A DNA stretch of 64,000 nt from Brevundimonas sp. (GCF_013912065.1 NZ_JACESA010000008.1:1-64000); one strand, 5' to 3'; shown: positions 1-8,238, counted from the stretch's first letter. Numbers and translations are program-made. The notes: generated by a model from the letters alone, not told the origin.

Positions 1-316
1 AGCCACCACCGTTGCCGCCGCCGTTGCCCCCGCCCGGATAGCCGGGCCGGCTGTCCTCGTAGTCGCCGCGGAAGCGACCGCAGACCAGCAGGCCGTTGTC
101 ATTGTTGATTTCTTCATTGCCGCAGCGCGCCAGTTCGATCGAGGAGCCGCGAATCTGACCCCGAATGTCGCGGCAGTCGGCGTAAAGGCGACCCCGGTTC
201 GTATAGGCGTCGGTGCAGGACCGGCTGTAGCTGCCGCGCGGCGCGACGCGCTGGGCGGTGACGTCCTGGCCCGAAGCCAGGGCTGCGGCCATGGCGGCCC
301 CAAGCAGAATGGACAT
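1..316 (-). CDS. Secreted CVNH-like (cyanovirin-N homology) protein, C-terminus off the window
   Basis: The reading frame starts at an ATG at 316 behind an AGAGG ribosome site and stays open to the left edge, so only about the first 105 residues are visible. A short hydrophobic signal peptide precedes a stretch with the spacing of a CVNH domain: a GSYSRSC start, a YADCRD strand, a GSSIELARC strand and an NNDNGLLVC end, with paired cysteines. A glycine/asparagine-rich tail then begins. CVNH domains are small carbohydrate-binding folds, so a periplasmic or extracellular lectin-like role is possible. The assignment rests on pattern memory, not an alignment, and the end of the protein is not visible. 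Confidence 0.6.
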   Translation of the reverse strand, partial: MSILLGAAMAAALASGQDVTAQRVAPRGSYSRSCTDAYTNRGRLYADCRDIRGQIRGSSIELARCGNEEINNDNGLLVCGRFRGDYEDSRPGYPGGGNGGGNGGG

Positions 317-536
317 GATGTTTTTCCTCTCCCAAAGGCGAAAGCCTCTACTAACGCGAAGGTTGCCGCGGCGCACATGAACCTTGGCTGTACGTGATTG
401 TTCGGCGGCGTTTTCTTTTCAGGCGAATAGGCCTATATCGAAACCATAAGCGCCCGGTCGAAAGGCCGGGCGCCGTCGTATCCAACGCCAGCCGAACCCA
501 CATTCGGCGGCCCCACCATTCCGGGACGAACGCCCC

Positions 537-1205
537 ATGAGCGACATTCTGATGCCGAAGGCCACCGCGGTCTGGCTGGTCGACAACACCTCTCTCAGCT
601 TCGAGCAGATCGCGGACTTCTGCGGCCTGCATCCGCTGGAAGTGCGCGGCATCGCCGACGGCGACGTGGCCCGCGACATCCGCGGCGTCGACCCCGTCAC
701 CGGCGGTCAGCTGACCCGCGAGGAACTGGACCGGGCCCAGGCCGACGAAAACTATCGCCTGAAGGCGATCGTCAGCCGTCACGCCGAACTGCTGAAGTCG
801 GCCAAGCCGGCGCCGAAATATACGCCCGTCTCGCGCCGCCAGGACCGGCCGGACGCCATCGCCTGGTTCGTGCGCAACCACCCGGAAGTGACCGACGCCC
901 AGATCGCCAAGATGCTGGGAACCACCAAGTCCACCATCGAAAGCGTGCGCAACCGCACCCACTGGAACAGCGCCAACATCAAGCCGGTCGATCCAGTGAC
1001 CCTGGGCCTGGTCGGTCAGTTGGCCCTGGACGAGATCGTCAAGAAGGCCGCCGACAAGAAGACCAAGGACGACCTCAAGAAGGGTGGCGGCACCATCCTG
1101 CCCGTCGCCGAGGAAGTCGAGGCCGAGCCGGAGTTCGTGCCGGAAGCCCGCCAGCGTCCCGGCGCCGAGCCGACGGCTGAATCGGTGTTCGGCACGAAGG
1201 ACTGA
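537..1205 (+). CDS. trcR: Cell-cycle transcriptional regulator TrcR family (DUF1013)
   Basis: This 222-residue protein matches the alphaproteobacterial DUF1013 family, whose Caulobacter member is named TrcR. The N-terminal half starts with MSDILMPKATAVWLVDNT, and the middle (about residues 100-145) reads as a helix-turn-helix, with the segment AQIAKMLGTTKSTIESVRNR. The tail is charged and probably disordered. Members are thought to act in transcription and cell-cycle control. The gene stands alone on the plus strand and is followed by a repeat element and a strong terminator. Family recognition is confident. The regulatory role is carried over from the Caulobacter literature. Confidence 0.8.
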   Translation: MSDILMPKATAVWLVDNTSLSFEQIADFCGLHPLEVRGIADGDVARDIRGVDPVTGGQLTREELDRAQADENYRLKAIVSRHAELLKSAKPAPKYTPVSRRQDRPDAIAWFVRNHPEVTDAQIAKMLGTTKSTIESVRNRTHWNSANIKPVDPVTLGLVGQLALDEIVKKAADKKTKDDLKKGGGTILPVAEEVEAEPEFVPEARQRPGAEPTAESVFGTKD

Positions 1206-1206
1206 G

Positions 1207-1324
1207 ACGCGCGGGGGTGGAGGGGGTCTTGAAGTCCCACCGACGCCTGTGATGCGGTTTAGAGCCCCTCCGTCGCGACGCTGAAGACGCGTCGCGCCAC
1301 CTCCCCACGATGTGGGGAGGAGAC
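1207..1324 (-). repeat. Intergenic ~117-bp palindromic repeat, copy A (minus orientation)
   Basis: Read on the minus strand, this segment opens with a CTCCCC/GGGGAG hairpin, continues with GGTGGCGCG, TTCAGCG and GACGGAGGGG blocks, and ends with GGGACTTCAAGA followed by CCCCTCCACCCCCGCGC. The same blocks occur in the same order at 6931-7046 on the plus strand. It sits just after trcR and before a terminator, and contains no convincing reading frame. Confidence 0.8.
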
Positions 1325-1333
1325 ACACGAAAA

Positions 1334-1363
1334 ACGGCCCCGGAGAGCGATCTCCGGGGCCGT
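1334..1363. terminator. Bidirectional Rho-independent terminator
   Basis: A perfect 13-bp stem (1334-1346 with 1351-1363) around a GCGA loop is preceded by an A-run and followed, after a CGTCG stretch, by TTTTT. It can end trcR transcription on the plus strand and the DUF465 gene on the minus strand. Confidence 0.85.
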
Positions 1364-1390
1364 CGTCGTTTTTCCGGAGGTCGAGGACCG

Positions 1391-1564
1391 CTAGTGGATC
1401 CGCGCCTCCAGACTGGTGATTTCTTCCTTGAGCCGGAGCTTTCTCTGCTTCAGCTCCCTGACCTGCAACGTGTCCACGGACGGACGGGTGAGCTCCCTTT
1501 GAATGGTCTGATCCAGGGTGCGATGACGATTACCCAGTTCGCGAATACGAGCCTCGATGGTCAT
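1391..1564 (-). CDS. DUF465 (YdcH-like) small coiled-coil protein
   Basis: A 57-residue frame begins MTIEARIRELGNRH and ends ITSLEARIH. It is almost entirely charged helix, with the RELKQRKLRLKEEI block diagnostic of DUF465/YdcH proteins. These small proteins have no firmly established role. The ATG at 1564 follows an AACGGAGGCGC ribosome site, and the gene ends just before the shared terminator at 1334-1363. A second DUF465 gene lies at 2796-3020, so this region carries two members of the family within 1.5 kb. Confidence 0.85.
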   Translation of the reverse strand: MTIEARIRELGNRHRTLDQTIQRELTRPSVDTLQVRELKQRKLRLKEEITSLEARIH

Positions 1565-1680
1565 GGCTTGCGCCTCCGTTGGTTAGGGACCAGTAGAGTG
1601 AGCGCCCGGTTTGGCAGGCTGTGGAATCACATTCCGGTGACAGTCTGCCCCGCCGGACCAGACGGAGGCTGACCCCAAAT

Positions 1681-2280
1681 ATGGTCGATGATGTGAACGG
1701 AGCCGTACCGAGACCGCCGGCCCGAATGGTTGTCGGAATTTCAGGGGCTTCCGGAGCAATCTATGGCGCGCGGGTGCTGGACGCGCTGAACGACCTGGGC
1801 GTCGAAAGCCATCTGGTGGTGACGAAGGCCGCCCTGCTCACATTGTCGCAGGAGACCGATCTCTCGTCCGACGACCTGACGTCGAAGGCGTCGGTTGTGC
1901 ACAAGCTGGCCGATGTCGGCGCGACCATCGCCTCCGGCTCGTTCCGCACCCTGGGCATGATCGTGGCCCCGTGTTCCGTCAAGACGATGAGCGAGATCGC
2001 CACTGGCGTGACTTCGTCCCTGCTGACCCGCGCGGCCGACGTGACGCTGAAGGAACGCCGGCCCCTGGTGCTGATGGTGCGCGAGACCCCCTTCCATCTG
2101 GGCCATCTGCGGACGATGACCGCCCTGGCCGAGATGGGGGCGATCATCGCCCCGCCCCTGCCCGCCTTCTACGCCCGCCCCGCGTCGATCATGGAGATGG
2201 TGGACCAGTCGGTGGGCCGCAGCCTGGATCTGTTCGGGCTGGACTGGAGCGCCGTCCGGCGCTGGGAAGGCCTGAAGTGA
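1681..2280 (+). CDS. ubiX: Flavin prenyltransferase UbiX
   Basis: The 199-residue protein makes prenylated FMN, the cofactor that UbiD-type decarboxylases need in ubiquinone synthesis. The N-terminal flavin-binding segment VVGISGASGAIYGARVL, the central APCSVKTMSEIATG loop and the RRPLVLMVRETPFHLGHL active-site region are all present. The ATG at 1681 gives a length close to the family norm plus a 15-residue leader; an internal ATG at 1726 would match the shortest homologues. The stop overlaps the GTG start of the next gene (GTGA), so the two are coupled. Confidence 0.95.
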   Translation: MVDDVNGAVPRPPARMVVGISGASGAIYGARVLDALNDLGVESHLVVTKAALLTLSQETDLSSDDLTSKASVVHKLADVGATIASGSFRTLGMIVAPCSVKTMSEIATGVTSSLLTRAADVTLKERRPLVLMVRETPFHLGHLRTMTALAEMGAIIAPPLPAFYARPASIMEMVDQSVGRSLDLFGLDWSAVRRWEGLK

Positions 2281-2759
2281 GCGACGTGCGGGATACCCTT
2301 TGGGACTGGGCGGTCGCCGCCTATGGCGCGCCGGGCGTAAGCGAGGCCTGCGTGGCCTTGCAGGACAGTCACGACCAGAACGTCCCGCTGCTGCTGTGGT
2401 CCGGTTGGCTGGCCGCCACGGGCCGCAAGCCGGACGCCGAAACCCTGGAGGCCGCCTGCGATACCGCGCGCGCCTGGGACGGGGTGGTGGTCGCGCCGCT
2501 GCGGTCGATCCGCCGCACCTTGAAAGCCCCGATCCCCGATATCGACGACGGCCCGCGCCAGACCGTGCGCGACCGCGTCAAGACGCTGGAGCTGGAGGCC
2601 GAACGCCATCTGCTCGACGCGCTCGAAGGCTTGGCCGCTGGCGAGGCGACCGGCGCGCGGCGCCCCGCCATCGAGGCCCTGGTCGCCGCCGCGCGGGTCT
2701 GGGCCCCGGTGACGCCGCGCCCCGCCCTGACCCGGCTCGCGGACGCCCTTCCGGCTTGA
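2277..2759 (+). CDS. TIGR02444/DUF2390 family protein
   Basis: The GTG at 2277 overlaps the ubiX stop and opens a 160-residue frame starting VSDVRDTLWDWAVAAYG. The WDWAVAAYGAPGV opening, the segment NVPLLLWSGWLA and the later ARAWDGVVVAPLRSIRR are typical of the TIGR02444 family, small helical cytosolic proteins of unknown function found across proteobacteria. The overlap implies co-transcription and translational coupling with ubiX, but nothing else ties it to quinone chemistry. Confidence 0.8.
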   Translation: MSDVRDTLWDWAVAAYGAPGVSEACVALQDSHDQNVPLLLWSGWLAATGRKPDAETLEAACDTARAWDGVVVAPLRSIRRTLKAPIPDIDDGPRQTVRDRVKTLELEAERHLLDALEGLAAGEATGARRPAIEALVAAARVWAPVTPRPALTRLADALPA

Positions 2760-2795
2760 GGCGCGCATGGTTATAAGCGCGCCGGGGATACCAAG

Positions 2796-3020
2796 ATGAA
2801 TGACGACGTACCGGAGATCAGCGAAGAGGAAGCGGTGCTTCATGCCCGCCTCGCCCTGTTGCGCCGCGAACATGCCGACCTGGACGCCTCGATCGAAGCC
2901 CTGTCAGAGGCCGCCATTCCCGACCAGCTGATGATCGCCCGCTTGAAGCGCAAGAAGCTGGCGCTGAAGGACGAGATCGTGAAGATCGAAGACCAGATCC
3001 TGCCCGACATCATCGCCTGA
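2796..3020 (+). CDS. DUF465 (YdcH-like) small protein
   Basis: This 74-residue protein carries a short acidic leader followed by the DUF465 helical hairpin, with the family signature DQLMIARLKRKKLALKDEI near the C-terminus. It resembles the 57-residue protein at 1391-1564 but is longer and lies on the opposite strand. Function is unknown for the family; many members are short coiled coils. It follows the TIGR02444 gene by 36 bp and probably belongs to the same transcript. Confidence 0.9.
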   Translation: MNDDVPEISEEEAVLHARLALLRREHADLDASIEALSEAAIPDQLMIARLKRKKLALKDEIVKIEDQILPDIIA

Positions 3021-3087
3021 CGAATCCGTTCGGTTGAACCCAGTCGACCACGATGATAACGATTCTCACCTATCGACGGAGACGATC

Positions 3088-3708
3088 ATGGCGACCGCGA
3101 GCACGGGATGGGACGCGCGCTATGCCGCGACGCCGGATTATGTCTTCGGCACGGCCCCAAGTCGTTTTCTTCTGAATCACGCGGCAGCTCTGACGCCAGG
3201 CAGCCGTATCCTGGCGCCGGCCGATGGCGAGGGACGCAACTCGGTCTATCTGGCGTCCTTAGGTCATGAGGTCGTCGCCACCGACATCTCGCCGTCCGGC
3301 CAGGACAAGGCGCGCCGCCTGGCTCTGGAAGCCGGGGTAGAGGTCGATTTCAGGGTGCAGGATCTAAAGGACTGGACCTGGCCGCGAGCCGCCTATGACG
3401 CCGTGGCGGCGGTCTTCATCCAGTTCGCCGACCCCGATTTCCGGGACCAGATTTTCGAGGGGATGAAGACGGCGGTGAAGCCGGGCGGCTTGATCCTTCT
3501 GCACGGCTATACGCCGCGCCAACTTGAGTATGGCACCGGCGGCCCGCCTCAGATCGAGAACCTCTATACGCCCGAGCTGTTGCGGCGTGCGTTCGGCGAT
3601 TTCGAAATCGTCACGCTGGACGCCTATGACGCCGATCTGGACGAAGGCGCGGGGCACAGCGGACGATCGGCCCTGATCGATCTGATCGCACGGCGTCCAC
3701 CGACCTGA
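3088..3708 (+). CDS. Class I SAM-dependent methyltransferase
   Basis: The ATG at 3088, preceded by CGGAGACGATC, gives a 206-residue protein; the longer frame would need a TTG at 3034 with no ribosome site. It opens with GWDARYAATPDYVFGTAPSRFL, a layout shared with TehB-like or thiopurine-type methyltransferases. The SAM-binding loop is ILAPADGEGRNSVYLA, followed by VVATDISP, where the aspartate binds the ribose. The substrate cannot be read from the sequence. A Fur-like AT-rich stretch lies just upstream (3054-3073), hinting at metal or stress control, but that is weak. Confidence 0.8.
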   Translation: MATASTGWDARYAATPDYVFGTAPSRFLLNHAAALTPGSRILAPADGEGRNSVYLASLGHEVVATDISPSGQDKARRLALEAGVEVDFRVQDLKDWTWPRAAYDAVAAVFIQFADPDFRDQIFEGMKTAVKPGGLILLHGYTPRQLEYGTGGPPQIENLYTPELLRRAFGDFEIVTLDAYDADLDEGAGHSGRSALIDLIARRPPT

Positions 3709-3772
3709 CGCCTGCGACCAACCGCCGCCCGACGACGGTCTAAAAGTCGCCCCAGCCGATAGGCATAAGCCA

Positions 3773-3789
3773 GCCTCCCTTCGGGAGGC
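3773..3789. terminator. Hairpin, possible factor-independent stop without U-tract
   Basis: A perfect 7-bp stem, GCCTCCC with GGGAGGC, around a TTC loop lies in the gap after the methyltransferase. No T-run follows, so termination is only a guess. Confidence 0.4.
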
Positions 3790-3852
3790 GCCGCGCGTCC
3801 GGCCGCCGCCTCCCCCCATACCAGAGCGTGAATACGCTGGAGACGCCGCCGC

Positions 3853-4488
3853 ATGCGACGCCTGCTGACCCACGCGCCCCTGGCGCGCTGCAAGACCCTG
3901 TTGATCCACGGCGGTCAGACCGCCGCCTTCGCCGCCGTGGCGGTTCTGGCCGCCGCCGCCGCGCCCAGCGTGACGCGCGAGCCGCCCTCGCCCGCCGCCT
4001 TGGCCGCGCCGGTCGCCCCTCCGGTCCGGGCCGAGGTCGAGGCCCCCGGCCCGGTCGTGCGCAAGATCGTCTTTTCCGCCCCCGTGCGCGGCTATGCGAT
4101 CAACTCCCCCTTCGGCCTGCGCAAACTGGCGATCGAGGCGCGGGCGCGGGCGCACAAGGGCGTCGATATCGCCGCGCCCAAGGGCACGTCGGTCTTCACC
4201 GCCGCCGAGGGCCGGGTCGTCCGCACCGGCTACGAAGCCGGCGGATACGGCAATTTCATCGAGGTCCGCCACCCGAATGGGCTGAGCACCGTCTATGGCC
4301 ACCTGAGCCGTATCGACGTGGCCAGCGGCGACGCCGTGACGCCCGGGCAGCGTATCGGCCTGGTCGGCTCCACCGGCTATTCCACCGGCCCCCATCTGCA
4401 TTTCGAGGTGCGTCGCAACGGCGGTCAGGTGAACCCGACCAAGGTCCTGGGTCGCGATTTCGATGTCGCGGTGAAGGCCCGGGGCTGA
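3853..4488 (+). CDS. M23 family zinc metallopeptidase (LytM-like)
   Basis: The 211-residue protein has a hydrophobic N-terminal segment (about residues 22-42) that should act as signal or anchor, a proline/alanine-rich linker and a C-terminal M23 domain. The zinc ligands are visible in HKGVD near residue 99 and in HLHFE near residue 182. An intervening VYGHLS motif completes the active site, so the enzyme looks catalytically competent. M23 proteins cut peptidoglycan cross-links in the periplasm. No divisome or secretion partner is adjacent, so its cellular role (division, shape, or lysis) is open. Confidence 0.9.
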   Translation: MRRLLTHAPLARCKTLLIHGGQTAAFAAVAVLAAAAAPSVTREPPSPAALAAPVAPPVRAEVEAPGPVVRKIVFSAPVRGYAINSPFGLRKLAIEARARAHKGVDIAAPKGTSVFTAAEGRVVRTGYEAGGYGNFIEVRHPNGLSTVYGHLSRIDVASGDAVTPGQRIGLVGSTGYSTGPHLHFEVRRNGGQVNPTKVLGRDFDVAVKARG

Positions 4489-4610
4489 ACCCGGAACCTG
4501 TAGCGGGTTCGCGCAGGACGCAGGCGGGGCGCCGGGCAGGGCGCCAGTTTGTCGCTGGCCTGTATCGCGAATAGCTTGCTAGGCTGGTCCCAACTGTTCT
4601 GGGAGGGACG

Positions 4611-5561
4611 ATGACGGCGGCCTTGACGCTCGAAGGCGTGAGCAAGCGATATGGCGGTTTCGAAGCCGTTCGCGATCTCAGCTTCCAGGTCCCCAAGGGA
4701 TCGATCTGCGGTTTTCTGGGTCCGAACGGGGCGGGCAAGACCTCGACCCTGCGGATGATCCTGGGGCTTCAGCCGGCGACCTCGGGCCGGATCGACATTC
4801 TGGGCGCGGCCGACGGGCGGCTGGTGCGGGACCGGATCGGTTTCCTCCCGGAGGAACGCGGCCTGTACAAGAAGATGACCCCGGTCGAGGCCATCGCCTT
4901 CTTCGGCGCCCTGAAGGGCCTGCCGACGCATGAGGGCAAGAAGCGGGCGAAACTGTTGCTGGAGCAGCAGGGCTTGGGCGCCGCGCAGAAAAAGAAGATG
5001 AAGGAGCTGTCCAAGGGGATGGCCCAGAAGGTCCAGCTGATCGCCGCCGTGGTCCACCGTCCCGAGTTCGTCATCCTGGACGAGCCCTTCTCGGGCCTGG
5101 ACCCGATGAACCAGCAGGGTCTGGAAGAGATGATCCGGGGTCTGGCCGCAGAGGGGGCCACCGTCCTGTTCTCGACCCATGTGATGCAGCACGCCGAACG
5201 GCTGTGCGACAAGGTCGTGCTGCTGGCGCGGGGGCGCAAGGCGTTCGAGGGCACGGTGAACGAGGCCAAGGCGACCGCGCCGCGCTTCCTCGACCTGGAG
5301 GGCGCCATCACGCCCGAGGCGGCGGCCGGACTGCCCGGCGTGGCCGGGGTCGAGACCGTGTCGGAGCAGGACGGGGTGCGGCGGCTGAAGGCGGCCCTGG
5401 CGCCCGGCGCGGGCGGTCAGGAGACGCTGAAGGCGGCCTTCCTGAACGGGCTGGACGTGCGCGGCTTCGCGCTGAAGGAGCCGAGCCTGCACGAGGCCTT
5501 CATCGGCCTGACGGGCGACAATCCCGATCAAGCCGTCACCGGCGCGGAGACCGTCCGATGA
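4611..5561 (+). CDS. ABC-2 type transporter ATP-binding subunit (NatA-like)
   Basis: The 316-residue protein contains Walker A GPNGAGKTS at about residue 43, an unusual signature motif LSKGM instead of LSGGQ, Walker B FVILDEPFSGLDP and the H-loop STHVM. A C-terminal DUF4162-like region follows from about residue 215. The GGGAGGGACG ribosome site precedes the ATG. Its stop overlaps the permease start by four bases (ATGA). This arrangement resembles the NatAB sodium exporter family, although the true substrate is unknown. Confidence 0.9.
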   Translation: MTAALTLEGVSKRYGGFEAVRDLSFQVPKGSICGFLGPNGAGKTSTLRMILGLQPATSGRIDILGAADGRLVRDRIGFLPEERGLYKKMTPVEAIAFFGALKGLPTHEGKKRAKLLLEQQGLGAAQKKKMKELSKGMAQKVQLIAAVVHRPEFVILDEPFSGLDPMNQQGLEEMIRGLAAEGATVLFSTHVMQHAERLCDKVVLLARGRKAFEGTVNEAKATAPRFLDLEGAITPEAAAGLPGVAGVETVSEQDGVRRLKAALAPGAGGQETLKAAFLNGLDVRGFALKEPSLHEAFIGLTGDNPDQAVTGAETVR

Positions 5562-6919
5562 AACGCACCCTGCTGATCGCGCGCCGCGAATTCGTCGCCT
5601 ACGCCAAGACGGTGGGCTTCTGGCTGTCGCTGCTGGCCTTTCCGATGTTCGCCGTCCTGGGCGGCGGCATTCCGCTGCTGATCCGGTCGGCCGAGCCGAT
5701 CAAGACGGTGGCGGTGATCGAGGAAGGTCCGGCCGCGACCGGACTGGCGGCCGAGGTGCGCAAGGCCCTGCAAGCTGAAAGCGACCGTATCGCCGAGCGG
5801 GTGCAGGAGGCCGCGCAGAAGGGCCAGGGGGCCGCCGGCCGCGCCGCCGCCTCCATCGCTGGCCCCAAGATGCGGCTGGTCGAAGCGCCCGCCGCCATCA
5901 CCGCCGCACAGCCCGGCGCGGCGCGGGAAGCCGCGCTGCGCGATGTGCTGGACAAGGAGGCGCCGAAGGAAGGGCGGCTGGACGCCGTGGTGTTCCTGGA
6001 CCGCGTCGACGGCAAGCCCCAGGCCCAGGTCTGGACCGCGCGGGCCCTCGACAACGACGTAGCGGATTTCGTCCGCAACGCCCTGCGGACCGGCTATCGC
6101 GACAACGCCCTGACCGCCGCAGGGGTGGCTCCGGCACTGGTCGAGGAGATCGAGGCGTTCAAGCCCGAGGTGAAGGCCTTCTCGCCCAACGCCGCCAGCG
6201 GCGGCGAGGTGTCGATGCGCGACCGGATACCGTCCTTCATCGGCCTGGGCGCCGGTTTCCTGCTGTGGTCGCTGGTCATCACCGGCGCCTCCATCCTGCT
6301 GAACAGCGTGATGGAGGAGAAGTCGAACCGGATCCTGGAGGTGCTGCTGTCCTCGGCCTCGGCGACCGAGATCCTGACCGGCAAGGTCTTGGGGGTGGCG
6401 CTGCTGACCCTGACGGTGCTGGCGGTGTGGGGCGGGATCGGAACCGCCGTCCTGCTGTCGGCCTCGCCGGACACGGCGGCGACCATCGGCCAGGTGCTGC
6501 TGAGCGACGGTCTGGTCTTCTATTTCGTCGCCTATATGGTCGGCGGCTATCTGATGTACGCGGTGCTGTTCGCGGCCATCGGCGCCTTCTGCGAGACGCC
6601 GCGCGACGCACAGACCCTGATGGGGCCGATCATGATGATCCTGGTCGTGCCCATCCTGGTCATGCAGATGGCCCTGACCAGTCCGGACGCGCCGGTGGTC
6701 AAGGTCCTGTCGTGGATTCCCCTCTTCACCCCCTTCCTGATGAGCGCCCGCGCGCCCAGCGATCCGCCGCTGATCGAGATCGTCCTGACCCTGATCGGCA
6801 TGTTCGCCACGGCCGCCCTGATGGTCTGGATCGCCGGACGGGCGTTCCGGGCGGGCGCCTTGTCGGACGTGAAGCTGAGCTGGAAGAGCTTCGGCCGGGC
6901 GATCACCGGCCGGGGATGA
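5558..6919 (+). CDS. ABC-2 type transporter permease (NatB-like)
   Basis: The start MKRTLLIARREFVAYAKT at 5558 overlaps the ATPase stop. The 453-residue protein has one N-terminal membrane helix (about residues 17-41), a large extracytoplasmic domain of roughly 180 residues rich in alanine, lysine and glutamate, and then about five helices including GLGAGFLLWSLVITGASILL. The membrane-proximal EEKSNRILEVLLSSASATEI motif is diagnostic of ABC-2 permeases of the NatB/YhaP group. Together with the upstream ATPase it forms a half-transporter pair that probably exports a small ion or molecule. Confidence 0.9.
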   Translation: MKRTLLIARREFVAYAKTVGFWLSLLAFPMFAVLGGGIPLLIRSAEPIKTVAVIEEGPAATGLAAEVRKALQAESDRIAERVQEAAQKGQGAAGRAAASIAGPKMRLVEAPAAITAAQPGAAREAALRDVLDKEAPKEGRLDAVVFLDRVDGKPQAQVWTARALDNDVADFVRNALRTGYRDNALTAAGVAPALVEEIEAFKPEVKAFSPNAASGGEVSMRDRIPSFIGLGAGFLLWSLVITGASILLNSVMEEKSNRILEVLLSSASATEILTGKVLGVALLTLTVLAVWGGIGTAVLLSASPDTAATIGQVLLSDGLVFYFVAYMVGGYLMYAVLFAAIGAFCETPRDAQTLMGPIMMILVVPILVMQMALTSPDAPVVKVLSWIPLFTPFLMSARAPSDPPLIEIVLTLIGMFATAALMVWIAGRAFRAGALSDVKLSWKSFGRAITGRG

Positions 6920-6930
6920 TCACCAATCCT

Positions 6931-7046
6931 GTCTCCTCCCCGCTCTGCGGGGAGGTGGCGCGGCGCTCCTTCAGCGCCGTGACGGAGGGGTTCTTCGACA
7001 CATCACCAGCGCCAGTGGGACTTCAAGAGCCCCTCCACCCCCGCGC
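6931..7046 (+). repeat. Intergenic ~117-bp palindromic repeat, copy B (plus orientation)
   Basis: This is the same block order as copy A at 1207-1324 but on the plus strand: CTCCCC hairpin, GGAGGTGGCGCG, TTCAGCG, GACGGAGGGG, GGGACTTCAAGA and CCCCTCCACCCCCGCGC. It lies in the gap between the convergent natB-like gene and rpsU, right before a strong terminator. A further CTCCCCGC/GCGGGGAG hairpin follows at about 7067-7085. Confidence 0.8.
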
Positions 7047-7097
7047 AAGAGGCGCGGCGGTCCCGCTCCCCGCGAGCGGGGAGGAGAAGGCAAAGAA

Positions 7098-7127
7098 AAA
7101 GGCCGCTTCCTTGCGGAAGCGGCCTTT
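7098..7127. terminator. Bidirectional terminator between the ABC permease and rpsU
   Basis: A perfect 13-bp stem (7098-7110 with 7115-7127) with a TTGC loop has an A-run on its left and T residues on its right. It can serve both the plus-strand ABC operon and the minus-strand rpsU gene. Confidence 0.85.
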
Positions 7128-7148
7128 GTTCTGATCGGTGCGTCAGCC

Positions 7149-7403
7149 TTACCGGCTGCCGGCGCCGGCGCCCGGAACGCGCGGCTTCGGCGCGGGCAGC
7201 AGGCCCTCGCGCTGGGCGCGCTTGCGAGCCAGCTTGCGGGCGCGACGGACAGCTTCGGCCTTTTGACGGGCGCGCTTTTCCGACGGCTTTTCGTAGTGCA
7301 CGTGGCGCTTCATTTCACGGAAGCTGCCTTCGCGCTGCATCTTCTTCTTGAGGGCTTTCAGCGCTTGATCGACGTTATTATCGCGAACGAAAATCTGTAC
7401 CAG
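7149..7403 (-). CDS. rpsU: 30S ribosomal protein S21, apparent CTG start
   Basis: The 84-residue protein matches S21: [20 protein letters not shown] at the N-terminus, then [16 protein letters not shown] and a very basic tail, with an alphaproteobacterial proline/glycine extension at the end. Family members begin [10 protein letters not shown]. Here the codon in the methionine place is CTG at 7403, and an AAAGGAG ribosome site lies eight bases upstream. No ATG, GTG or TTG lies between that site and the conserved residues, so CTG is the only consistent start unless the read has an error. S21 sits on the 30S platform and affects initiation. Confidence 0.92.
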   Translation of the reverse strand: MVQIFVRDNNVDQALKALKKKMQREGSFREMKRHVHYEKPSEKRARQKAEAVRRARKLARKRAQREGLLPAPKPRVPGAGAGSR

Positions 7404-7590
7404 GTTGAACTCTCCTTTGGCCGCCCGCCGCGTCCTGTGAGGGAGACGGGCGAACAAAATAAAATCGTCTTCCGAAAGCCGGGCTCTCGGATGAAGGCGC
7501 GCTGATACACGAGCCGACCGCGCCTGTCCAGTTGGTCTCAACCATTCTTGAAGGCTCGAAACGCCCGCAAGACGGGGGTATGATCGACCC

Positions 7591-8238
7591 ATGACACAGA
7601 ACGACGACTGGGCCGACCGGACCGAACAGACCGTGCTGGACGCGGCCGTCGCCCGCGCGCCCGCCCTGGGCTGGAACGCCCGTCTGGTGCGGGAAGCCTG
7701 CGAGGCCTGCGGCCTGTCGCGCGGCGACGAGGAACTGCTGCTGCCCAACGGCGCGCGGGATTTAGCCGCCCTGCTGTCGCGCCGTCACGACGCCCGCGCC
7801 CTGGAGGCCCTGGGCGGGATCGACGCCAAGTCCCTGAAGATTCGCGAACGAATCGCTCGCGCCGTGTCCGAGCGGATGGAGGCCGGGGCCGCCGATCTGG
7901 AGGCTACGCGCCGTTGCGCCGCCTTCCTGGCCCTGCCGACCAACACCGACCTGGGGCTGAAACTGGCCTGGGAGAGCGCCGACCACCTGTGGCGCTGGGC
8001 CGGGGACGAATCGACCGACTGGAACCACTATTCGAAGCGGGTCATCCTGTCCGGCATTCTGATCCCGGCCCTGACGATGCGCTGGTTCGACGGTCGCGAG
8101 AAGGCGGAGGCCTTCGTCGCCCGCCGCATCGAAAACGTCATGGCCTTTGAGAAGTGGAAGGCCGGCAAGGACTTCGAAGCGCCGTTCAGGAAGGTGACGG
8201 ACGTGCTGAGTCGCGTGCGGTACGGGGCGCGGGCTTAG
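7591..8238 (+). CDS. COQ9 family protein
   Basis: The 215-residue helical protein carries the COQ9 hallmark [19 protein letters not shown] in the middle, preceded by a TetR-like N-terminal helical region. Mitochondrial COQ9 is a lipid-binding protein that helps the COQ7 hydroxylation step of ubiquinone synthesis; alphaproteobacterial homologues are presumed to do the same. It has its own short upstream region and is convergent with purK. UbiX and a polyprenyl diphosphate synthase elsewhere in the window belong to the same pathway. Confidence 0.9.
   Translation: MTQNDDWADRTEQTVLDAAVARAPALGWNARLVREACEACGLSRGDEELLLPNGARDLAALLSRRHDARALEALGGIDAKSLKIRERIARAVSERMEAGAADLEATRRCAAFLALPTNTDLGLKLAWESADHLWRWAGDESTDWNHYSKRVILSGILIPALTMRWFDGREKAEAFVARRIENVMAFEKWKAGKDFEAPFRKVTDVLSRVRYGARA

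Noticed and set aside
3034-3087. TTG start giving a longer methyltransferase
   Set aside because: It has no ribosome site, while the ATG at 3088 has one and begins close to the conserved domain.
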